In this document: positions 10,680 to 19,930 of the stretch, one piece after another
How positions within the stretch are numbered: the first letter of the stretch is position 1
How the letters are laid out: every line of letters begins with the position of its first letter
DNA from: Gnetum montanum
Taxonomy: Eukaryota; Streptophyta; Gnetopsida; Gnetales; Gnetaceae
Assembly: GCA_015680685.1 (NCBI GenBank)
Contig: MNCI01034267.1
Span: 336,514-400,513 of the forward strand
Direction: 5' to 3'
Length of the DNA stretch: 64,000 nt
The notes under the pieces: model-generated
Told to the model about the DNA's origin: nothing
Databases searched by the model: none
Seen by the model: the letters and a program-made list of their open reading frames with translations, nothing else
Program-made: the position numbers and the translations under genes

Positions 10680-11230
10680 CTTGTATTACACAAGGGTCCA
10701 TCATCTTTTTTATGGCCAATAAAAATACACCTTTGGGATTTTATATATAACTTACTCTTATTTTCCTTTGGAATTAAAACATAAGCGTCATAGCCCAAAA
10801 AAAGTTTTAAGTTATTATATGAAATCCTCCTGCCTTTCCATATGCCTTAGGGAATCTTATCATTTAAAGAAGGTTTAATGATTGATTGATTAAGTACACT
10901 ATTATATTAGCAGCCTCTACCCAAAATGGTTTCCCAATATATATTCTAATACTATTCTCCCTACAAAAATCATTTAAAATAATAGAGCAATATTCTTCAC
11001 GATTATCAGTCAATAATCATTTAACAAATCTTTTAGCCTAAATTTAAAGCTTTTAAAAATATCAAAGACATCATCTTTAGAATCCATGGGATAAAACCAA
11101 CACTTTCTAGAATAATCATCTCTAAACATAAAAGGATAAGAAGCACCACCATGAGATTGAATATCTATTAGACCAAAAACATTTAAATATACCATCTCTA
11201 ATACCTTACCCTATGTAAAATGCTAATCTC
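10680..11230 (-). pseudogene. pol: copia integrase relic
   Basis: The open minus-strand stretch 11195-11010 includes SHGGASYPFMFRDDYSRKCW, the copia integrase motif (..GGARYF.TFIDDYSRK.W.Y). DVFDIFKSFK follows. Farther down, a segment matching SDNG.EY, the block GKPFWVEAANIIVYLINQS (family: P..FWAEAV.TA.YLINRSP) and a region corresponding to LRVFGC.AY..IPKE.R.K are readable across frame changes. The catalytic aspartate of the DDYSRK block is present. The domain would insert the cDNA into the host chromosome but is broken. Confidence 0.78.
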
Positions 11231-11600
11231 TTTTGAAATTTACTCTACTTTAGTTTCCTATGTACAATGGTCACAAAATTCAATAAATAAATTCTTTAAA
11301 AAAAAACCTTAAGGACCTTAAAAAATTCTTTAAAAAAAACCTTTAGGAATTTTATTCAATGTAATGATCTCCAACCTCAAGTCTATGAAGCAGGGTGTTA
11401 CATTCTCTCTAGCTCTTCGAGAAACTCTTTGCCTATAATAAACTTTTTAGCCATGGATTTCCTCTTTACCTTAAGGACTTCCAAGTTGTGTTTCTTTGAG
11501 TTACACTTAACCCTCTATCATAGACAATTCTGGGTAAAATCCATCTCCTTAGTTGCAACCATGAAAAATGGAATTTTGTTGCAATATCATAGCACTTGAG

Positions 11601-11617
11601 CCAAAGCTCTTATACCA
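11601..11617 (-). promoter_or_regulatory. Primer-binding site (tRNA-iMet), copia
   Basis: The minus strand reads TGGTATAAGAGCTTTGG, close to TGGTATCAGAGC, the initiator-methionine tRNA site used by copia elements. It lies one base from the LTR end (…CCCAACA). Confidence 0.8.
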
Positions 11618-11618
11618 C

Positions 11619-12110
11619 TGTTGGGCTAAAATACACATTTAGATCATAGAGTTATGCCATAGAAGAAAGATAACCATGCATTAGAACCATGATGAAGGGA
11701 GAAACTAAAAAGAAGTCTTAAGCCCTTACCAAATTGGGGTGAAAACTTAGGTAATCAATTCCATTACCTTCAGTTAAATTTATATATGTAACTTCCTCTA
11801 TAATTATTCACCTTGATTGACAAGGTGATTGGCTGTTATGTGATTATGTTGTTTAGTGGGAGGCAAGTGTTTAGAAATCACATGGGTGTATCCTATTGGC
11901 ATTGACAATTTTTCAATACATAGACACATCCTATATTTAGTCTTTACCTTGAAAAAAATGAAGTCAAATTTCAGGTTCTCAAAATCATAATCTCCTCTAA
12001 TCTATAGATAGATGAAACAAAACTTATGATAAAATTTTTGAATATTTAAGTGATTTAATATACATGGGGGTAAAGCATCATTTCTTTTATTTCATTTAGA
12101 ATATTTAAAA
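11619..12110 (-). repeat. copia 5' LTR (right limit not resolved)
   Basis: In plus-strand coordinates the LTR begins tgttgggctaaaat at 11619, next to the primer site. Its other end cannot be placed because no second copy was found. The right limit given is the last base before the diverged repeat at 12115. Confidence 0.45.
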
Positions 12111-12114
12111 GTGC

Positions 12115-12320
12115 ATCCTTATCATCATTGCAAAAATCATTGCACTTGGTCTTCAAAAAATTTAGCAATTGTTACTCCTACTGAACCATTCAATTTCTTT
12201 ATTTTGATTGTTCTTTACTTTCCTAGGTTATAGCTTTGTAAAAGCAAGCTTAGGAAATGTAGCAAACTCTAAGGCATGAGCATACAAGAAAATGCAAAAT
12301 TTAACCCATCTGTTTTCTTT
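12115..12320. repeat. Copy of the diverged repeat at 6330-6540
   Basis: Alignable by eye to 6330-6540 through four ordered landmark blocks. Its presence beside a copia LTR, far from the DUF247 relics, suggests a dispersed repeat rather than part of that gene. Confidence 0.45.
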
Positions 12321-14590
12321 AATGGTGTTAGTGTTTCTAGTTGTCTTGGATGGGTTGTGGCATGCCTATGTAAGGGCCACCCTTCTCATTCAAAGATTTC
12401 AAAATTTAAATTAGTAGCTTAGAATTAAAATGAAAAGGCAAAATAAGAAAGGATCTAAAGGAGTTAATTAAATAGAGGTAAATCTGTTAGACATTTTAGC
12501 CTTGGAATTTTCTTTAGCTCTTTTGTAGGAACACCAATTGTAGAAGAGTTCCCTTGTTAAGGTTTTGCTAGATTTTGTTTTTTTTTTCAGTCATATGTTC
12601 AAGCTCTTTCTTCATTCTCTATGTTGAGAGGTTTGTAGAGCTTATCTAGATTTTTTTCAGCTCATTCAAAACATGTCTTTTAAAGGTATTATAATGTGTT
12701 GAGATCATCTAGATGGTTTTCTTTGAGCTCTGCTAGCTCAATAGGAAAAGGCCTTTATGAATTCTTTTAAAGAGTTATTAGGAGTGCATTTTTTAAAATT
12801 TGGTGACACATGTGCTTAAAGAGCAGTAAAACTTGTTTTATTTTCAAGGTAAGAAAAAGGTAGAAGAAGAAACTTTAAAGCAAATGATTGCTGTAACATC
12901 TTTGAAACTTGAATTAAGCTCATATAGATTAAATTACTAGACACATGAGTGCATCTAAGCCAACTCAGCAACTAATGTTCTCTATGATGGGGTACCTCAT
13001 CTCAAGCTCCATTAGTCATGCTCATATCAAAAAGCAAGTAAGGTAAGTAATGGTAAATCTTTATTCCCTTGCTTGCTAGACTTAATGTAGACTAGTTTTT
13101 GTTTGAAATTTGTTTTGGATAATTTTTTTTCAAAGAAAATATATCTTGATCATCCAAGGTGGTGTGCTGGGAAAAAAGGTTTCAAGGTAAGATCAAGTTT
13201 GATTATTAAAGCCATATCTTATGATCTACATTGTCTATTGGATTATAAAGTTGTAATAAAGTTCAAACTATTTTAAAAAGTTTCTTTCTATTTTCTTGGT
13301 TTGGGACCTTTATACAAATAAGATATAATTAAAGAAACTCTATATTAAAGATCCAAAGGAAAAATATTGCATCTATGTTGATAATTTTTGTTCTATCTTT
13401 TATCATAAGATACTACTAACATGAGACTTTGGTTTGCAAATAGTCTCCATACTTGATCTTGGTATTGCATTGTAGATACTTATGAGCTTCAAAGGAGCAT
13501 AAAGGAAAAGCGAGCCATGAATGGATGTTCAAGCAATACAAAAATTGAAGATTGTTGATGCTACTATGATTTTTGCTTGCTAATTTTCTTTACTGCAAGC
13601 ATTAATATATTTGCATTTTTATTCAATAAATATTGCTAATTCATTGTATATTCTTTGGCAAATCAAGATTGTAATCAAATATCATGTAGATCTTAAAAGG
13701 GTTAAAGTGAAGATTAGCACTCTCTTTACAACTATTGAATTAAGAAGCTAAGGCACATACATAGGGGTAGCTTGCACCTCATCAACAATTATCATCTCTT
13801 GGAGCATCAGTGTAAGAGGGGGCATGAGGGGGGCGGGGGGGTGTGGGTGGTGGGTGGGTTTATAGAGATTCTCTCTAATACATGATACTTAGAGAGACAA
13901 GATTTTAATCTCTGGCTTCATTTCAAGTAAATTCTAGAAGGTAAAAGAGCAAGATATCTATTTTAATCTCTAAAAGATTTTTACCTAAAAAGTAATCTTT
14001 ATTGTGCAAGCTTTTAGAATCTATTTGAGCACTATGTTAAGATTTCATGTAGAGAATGTATTTAAGTTTCTTATTGCTAATATGAGATGAATAGTACTCA
14101 CCTTAGAGGTCTCAGGCACTACCAATGGTACATTAAGTAAGAAAGGTACTCACACTTTCTCTTACATCTTAGACACTCTTGAAAATTAGTTGGTAAGACA
14201 CTTTGAGACATAAATGGCTATTGTTTTATGAACATCTAGATTAGAGTTGCTTTGTTTAATTTTTTAAACTTGACAAGCTATGTTATTTGAATCTCTCTTA
14301 TCAAATTTGATCTATTTCTTAAAAGTTGATTGTATATATATTTATTCTCTTCGGCATGAAATTACTATCTTATCTTCTAACTATGGGAAATGTGATAAGT
14401 TTTACAAGCTTTTGCTTAAATATTGTATGATATATCTTGATGTTGATCTTTAATCGTCTTGTGAATTAATATTTATTTAATATATGCAACATGATCCTTA
14501 TGCCTAAATATTTTTAGACCTGAAGTATTTGAATGATGTTTACTCATCCAATCATGACATTGCCTTGCCTTATCTTTTGTATATTCCAAA
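12321..14590. other. Non-coding AT-rich stretch
   Basis: No open frame with family motifs. It may include the untranslated interior of the plus-strand copia element whose 3' LTR is at 17792, but no coding relic of that element was found. A strong G-run lies at 13817-13858. Confidence 0.5.
13817..13858 (+). other. G-run cluster, potential G-quadruplex
   Basis: Within 42 bp there are at least six runs of three or more G, including runs of six and seven, separated by 1-4 bases. This fits the G3+N1-7 pattern and is the strongest such site in the window. Confidence 0.7.
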
Positions 14591-15048
14591 GAGGGAGACT
14601 TGTTGACAAGGGTCTCTTAAATGTCTTGCATAATGATCACATCTTTTGGAGACTATATACTATGATTGTCTTTAAGGCTCAAGTCACTTTTTGATGATGT
14701 TCAAAAAGGGAAAGAATTTTGATAACTATGCTACATGGTTTGGACATGGACATATTTTGTGTGTGTGTATCCTTGAACATTTAATGACAATAATGATTTC
14801 TTAATATATTAAACAGTTATAGCTCTATGGATCTATGGTTATGATTATGCTTTCTATATAGTGAATGTTATATATATTAGAGGCAAGATAACTAATACTC
14901 ATTACTTAGCCTTTGATCCTTAATGTCTATAGTATAAAGTAAGAAGGATTTATTTATTTTCTCTATGCATTTATTTATTGGTCATCTCTACATCATTCTA
15001 GCATAAAACGTTTGGGATATACTAACCCATTTTTTTTTAGGTTTTGGA

Positions 15049-17765
15049 TGTTACATCCCATCTAGAGACATTAGGTATGGTCATACACTTATGATTTATA
15101 CATTATGTGTGTAGTCTTGGTGGGTTGTTGGGGACAAGTTAATGTATTTTATATGTTATGAGGCTTCGTCTTTATGTTACAATTATGATGTCTTTACATG
15201 CTTAGCTAACGAGAATATGTACACTAGCCTTGTTTGATGTGTTAGATAGGTGACGTTGTTGGCAGGGGTGTTGGATTGAAGTACAAGAGCACATATCTGA
15301 TATTTCTTTATGGTTTATGTGTGATTTTGATATTTATGCATTTGCACTATAGTGCTATGTTGCATGATGTTCAAGTGTGGTTTTGACATGTGAATGTGTA
15401 GAGCATATGATAAGGATCTCATAGGTTCAAATGGATTTTCATTTGGAGTCCTAGTGTGTTTGTTACACATGATTAAAGTTCACAACATTAGTTGTGAAGA
15501 AAAAAAATAGAGATAGCTTATGAAAATAGTTCATTTAAAAAATAATAAATAATTCAAAGTGAAAAAAAAAGTGAACTCATGTCACATGAGAAAAGAAGTG
15601 CATGGTTGATTTTTTTTATTTTGTGAAAAAGCATATAGTAAAAGTATAGGTTCTATGTTTATTTTTCTTACCCACCACCTCACCATTGCTTACCCATATA
15701 AATTGGGTTTTGTGTCTCTATTTTTTTTTTTGTTCATGTTAACGGAAATGCATAGGATCTTGTTCTTTCCTTTTTCTTTCTTCTTTATTCTTCTATTCCA
15801 CATTTTTTTCTAAATTCTAATCTTTGTGGATGATTTTTGCTTACTCTGAACCTGGATTTGGGATTGTTGCGGTCATATCTATGTGGGTGTAGAACTTGTT
15901 GGGAGTGAAATGGAGTCTTGCTATATTTTTGAGGGTTTTCTACTTGTTTTTTCCTTTCTGCCCCAAAAATTTTAATTGGTGGGTTGTCTTTACCTTTTCC
16001 TTGTATTTTTTTGCTGGATTAGTGTATCTGATTATGCAATGTGGGAATGTGGGGTAGATAGCTCAAAGATTGAGCTTGGACATGTTATTTTTCCTATTCC
16101 ACGAAATTTTCCAATTTTGGTTATGAATTGTATAGTAATATATATGTGATGTATGATATGATGTGGACTTGTAGAATATGATATGTGATGTTGATGAGAC
16201 TAGTATGATTGAAACATGGTATTTTTAGGGCCTATTGGGGCATGAGCATTGTTGAGAGTTCCAATCCTCCTTGGTAGTTATTAAATATTATTTTATTAAT
16301 TAAACTTTGAACACACATAACTTTGCCTCTAGGAGTCCGATTTAGCTAAAATTAGTGTCGTTGGGATTATTTTGAGAAGTAATTTCTAATCATGGGATTA
16401 GTTTTCTCTTTAGCCATATATCATTTGAAGGTTTTAATAGTGGTTATTTATGTGGAATTATAGGCAGTTTGAAAAATATGGTATCGTTTTGTCATATCAT
16501 GGTATTAATGTTGTTTTGTCAAATCATGGTATTATTTTCATGGAATGACTATAACTGTTAGGTGTGGATATGTGTGGTTATGTTATGTTTGTTTGGACAT
16601 GTTGTGCTTATGAGATGTGTTGGCTTAAGCTAACTAGATGTGTACATGTCTTCACGATGACTCTTGTAACGGTCATTGGCAGGTGGTGCCAATATGAGGG
16701 TGTGGACCAATTAGTGATAAGGCACCCTTGAGGTAGCATGCATTGACCCCTACTATGATGCATCAGTGAGGCTCCTATCTTAGGCCTCATCTTGAGAGTG
16801 GAAGAGTGTAGGTGTGGTCATCCCTATGGCTAGTACGTGGCATAGGTGTGTTCATCCCTATCGCTAGTCCTCTAAAAGGCTAGTGATTGTGGGTCATAGG
16901 TTGACAAACCCTAGCACCAAATGGATAAAAAAAGACTTGCAGGTAATGGTTGTTATGAGTGCTCATGGAAATGTTTCACATGCTACATTGAGTGCAAATA
17001 TGCTAGCAATCACATGGGCTATGTATATGATAGGATTAGTTTTTGAGTCATATCATTGATAATATGTGTTATGATTGGATTATGATTATGTGGATCATGG
17101 ACTATTTAACTATAGATCATGGGTATGATGACATGAGCATGATAGATGATGTTGAACCATGGATTTATCTATGATTTATGATAGTATGCTACCTTATGGA
17201 TGATATGGTGTGTGTGTTGTTTTGAGCATTCCTAAGACTAATAGTTGTTGGATGTTGCCTTGTACTCCACTCCACTCCTCTCCTCTAATGCAACACTTGT
17301 TGACCATTTAGTAGGGGAAGCATAAAGGCTTCCCACTCAATTGTGTACTAACTTTATTTATTATAGGTGAAAGGCATAGGAGCCTAGATGAGCACGAAGA
17401 GGGAGAGTAGAGATGGGGAAAATTTTCAATGCTTGGTTAATGTATACTTTCATGTACAATAGTATGGACTATGTATCATTGTATGAAACTCTTTGTACTC
17501 TTATATATACAATGATGATGTTTATGTGTTTATGTATTTTAGTAGAGTAGTGCATAGTGTGATTTATGTAGAGACATGCATATTTATAAATTGAAAAGTA
17601 TGTTTAGTTTTTGGTGTGGTAGGAAATTTTTTTTTAGTTTGACCTTCCTTAATATCATGTATTCTACAAATCATTACACATCATTGGTTTTTAGTTATCA
17701 TGATTCCATTCTAAGATTACTTGATCCTAGGCATCACCCTACTCTAGCTAGGGTAGGGTGTTACA
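15049..17765. mobile_element. Solo LTR of 2,717 bp, probably Ty3/gypsy
   Basis: It starts TGTTACATCC and ends GGGTGTTACA, and is flanked on both sides by TTGGA (15044-15048 and 17766-17770), a perfect 5-bp target-site duplication. No primer site or coding sequence lies inside. A TATA box is present at 15696 on the plus strand. The length and TGTTACA ends resemble LTRs of Tekay/Del chromoviruses (inference). A solo LTR is left when the two LTRs of an inserted element recombine. Confidence 0.85.
15696..15702 (+). promoter_or_regulatory. TATA box in the 2.7-kb solo LTR
   Basis: ATATAAA sits in cccatataaattggg, about 650 bp from the left end, followed by a T-rich tract at 15720-15732. This is a plausible start of the R region for a plus-oriented LTR. 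Confidence 0.5.
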
Positions 17766-17777
17766 TTGGACATCACC

Positions 17778-17791
17778 AAAAAGGGAGAGAT
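17778..17791 (+). promoter_or_regulatory. Polypurine tract of copia element
   Basis: aaaaagggagagat directly precedes the LTR start TGTTGACC. This purine run primes second-strand synthesis. Confidence 0.75.
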
Positions 17792-18884
17792 TGTTGACCT
17801 TTTGGTATGTTAAAACCTTAAAGAAAATGAAGAATGTAGAATATATGTGTGTAATGATAATTTTATAGGACTATGAACAAGAACTTCATGTGGAGATCTA
17901 AGACTTCAAAAATCAGATCCATGATGAAATGTCAAAATAAAGACTAGCTGGACTATATGAGAGCATGGATGGAAACGAAGTTTACAAGTCAAATGAAGAT
18001 GTTTTGAAGATTGTTGAGAAGCCCAAGGATTAAAGAAATGTTTCATCTTTCAAAGTGCTTCTAGAGAGTAGAAATCTAGCAAAAATAGTAGACTTCTATG
18101 TCTAGGGATAAATATCTATTAGTAGATGTCTACAGGCAAACATCTACACATTCAAGTAGATGCCTCTCCTACATTAGGGGCATTCTTAGTAAGACGTTTA
18201 AGCTTTGTAGTAGACATCTATACTAGATGTTTAATAACCATTACATGAATTCCAAGGAGTTTTTAGAAACTCCAAGGCTATAAGATAAAGAGAAAATCTT
18301 GGGAATTGTGTAAGCACTACTCATTGAAAGATTCATCATTGGCTACTCAAAGTGAATTTATCTTTACTCTTCATTTTATCATCATTTGATTGTTTTGATT
18401 ATATTGCACTTCAAGTGCAAGGAATTTTCAAAACAAGTTATGCTCTTTCCTTGTTCATTTTCTATCATTCTTGGAGCCCTATAGAGTTTATGTGCTTCTT
18501 GTGAGAAGACATCTTTGTTAAGCTTATTGGGACCCTATGGGATGGAGTGGTTTTGTAGTGATAGAATACTTCAATGTAGAGCTCACTTTTGTAAAGGTTG
18601 TGGGATACTATAAATCATATTTTGAGCTTGTTAGGACCTTGCAAGGTTGAGTGGTCTTGTGATGATGAAATACTCCAAAGTAAAGCTCAAAGCCTGCATA
18701 GGGTGTAGTGTCCTTCAAACTACATTTTGAAGGAACAAAGTTTGGAGGTGTGCAAAAATTCTACCCTCTGAGTGTGAACATATCCAAGTTGGTGAACCAC
18801 ATAAAATTTTTGTTTGTCTTTGGTGGCTATAGAATTTTAAATAAAGAAACTTATGCAACCCCCCTTCTAAGTTATCGATTCACA
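17792..18884 (+). repeat. copia 3' LTR, family shared with 61020-62241
   Basis: It begins TGTTGACCTTTTGGTATG and is alignable along its length with the solo LTR at 61020. Shared blocks include the start, aagcttRttRggaccYt around 18520-18660, and the end region gtgtgcaaaaattctaccctct/gtgtgtaaggattataccctcc. The end is placed at gattcaca by comparison with the other copy. Its U3 contains repeated agatgtcta/agacatcta motifs at 18115-18235. Confidence 0.75.
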
Positions 18885-19085
18885 CTTGGGGCTTATGTCT
18901 TTGTTCATACACTTTCTAATCAAAGAGAGAACAGTGGATACCAAGGGTATCAAGAAATCACATAAAATTTATGTTTGCTTTTAGTGGCTGTAGCATTTTA
19001 AATTTTGGAACTTGTTCAAACCTCTTTTTAAGTTATCAATCCACATTTTGAGCTTAAGTCTTTGTTCATACACTTTCTAATCAAT
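18798..19085. repeat. Tandem duplication of about 161 bp across the copia LTR end
   Basis: The block starting cacataaaattt at 18798 recurs at 18959. Matching order: tttggtggctatag/ttagtggctgtag, aaacttatgcaacc/gaacttgttcaaacc, then a shared ctttgttcatacactttct. The unit covers the last 85 bp or so of the LTR plus about 75 bp of flank. Confidence 0.75.
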
Positions 19086-19474
19086 GAGAGCAAACTAGAT
19101 ATCAAGGAAATTTAGTAACTCAAAGTCTATGCAACAATTATAGATAAGAAGGTTTAATGGTTAGGATCTTCAATTGTAAAGCACAAATGTTGAACTCAAT
19201 TTAATATTGAATTGAGGTATAAGAATGCTTGCACAATCTAAGTTGAGGAAGAATATGTTTATCTTATGTTCCATGTTGTACTAACCTTTTTACCTAGAGC
19301 AAAAACTACTCACTTGACATGCAAGCCATTTTCTCTACCTTTGGTAGTGATGTAGAAGCATGAACTTAATCCTTTTCATCCAAGTAGAGGCTACTCTATA
19401 TCCTAGGAACAATAATATTTAATGCGTAGTGAAAGCTTAATACTAGCACCAATTGGGACCTCTAGGACTTTGGA

Positions 19475-19622
19475 AATCACCCTGGGGGCATTCCCTTTCC
19501 CTTTTAAGAACCTTGGGGCATTCCCTTCCCTTTTGAGAAGCATTGGGCATTTTTGTCCCTTTGAAAACCATGGAGCATTCCCTTCTCTTTTAAGAACCAT
19601 GGTGCATTTCCTCCCCTCTTAA
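19475..19622. repeat. Tandem array, unit about 30-36 bp
   Basis: About five degenerate copies of a unit containing gggcattcccttYcctttt. Both strands stay open through it because of the unit length and composition, so the open frames at 19422-19622 (plus) and 19600-19403 (minus) are not evidence of a gene. Confidence 0.75.
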
Positions 19623-19699
19623 TAATGTTTATTCTTCCTTCTCAATGATATAATAGAAATTTATGCTTCCTCCTTGAAGTCACAATCAAAGAATATATG

Positions 19700-19918
19700 C
19701 TGCCTACTTATATTCATGATAGAAATATGTGCTTCTTAATTGAAGCCAATATTAAGAATATGTGCTTCTTAGTTAAAGTTACTATTAGAAACATATACTT
19801 CCTACTTAGAGTTACCATTAAGAATATGTGCCTCATGCTTGAAGCTATCATCAAGAACATATGCTCCTTGCTCAAAGCTATCATCAAAAACATATGCTCC
19901 TTGCTCAAAGAATTTATT
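19700..19918. repeat. Tandem array, unit 33 bp (six copies)
   Basis: Six units of 33 bp with core gaayatatgcttcYtgcttaa. On the plus strand they would read as an 11-residue repeat of the form KNMCFLLKVTI. A three-unit version lies at 47785-47875. I see no promoter or start context that would make it a gene. Confidence 0.8.
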
Positions 19919-19930
19919 TCTTTATTTTTT

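Larger units (their letters stand above)
9985..11620 (-). mobile_element. Decayed Ty1/copia retrotransposon, internal region
   Basis: The minus strand carries, in element order, a primer-binding site (11617-11601), an integrase relic (about 11230-10680), and the end of reverse transcriptase with RNase H (about 10560-9990). Integrase before RT/RNase H is the copia order. Most of gag, protease and the body of RT are missing, so large internal deletions have occurred near 11250 and 10680-10560. The matching left LTR was not found. Confidence 0.75.
14590..18884 (+). mobile_element. 3' end of a plus-strand copia element, split by a solo LTR
   Basis: The right part is a polypurine tract (17778-17791) and an LTR (17792-18884). 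Left of the inserted solo LTR (15049-17765), the sequence up to ggttttgga (15048) joins directly to catcaccaaaaaggg at 17771, restoring the usual copia layout of a histidine-rich coding end running into the polypurine tract. A second site resembling a polypurine tract plus LTR start (aagagggagacttgttgac, about 14588-14606) lies upstream and may mark another copia relic. No gag or pol domain is readable between 12321 and 15048. The left limit is uncertain. Confidence 0.5.
19040..19930. repeat. Dispersed repeat, copy 1 (second copy at 47100-47880)
   Basis: 19085-19270 aligns with 47160-47320 (landmarks: actcaaagtctatg/actcaaagctcat, gtaaagcacaaatgttgaactcaa/gtaaagcacgaatgttgaactcaa, agaatgcttgcac/agaatgctcatgc). 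Both copies end in the same 33-bp tandem array. No coding domain is seen. It could be an uncharacterised LTR or a non-coding element. Confidence 0.65.

Noticed and set aside
13817-13858. G-run considered as a polypurine tract of an LTR element.
   Set aside because: No LTR start follows it, and it contains many T and C interruptions after the first runs.
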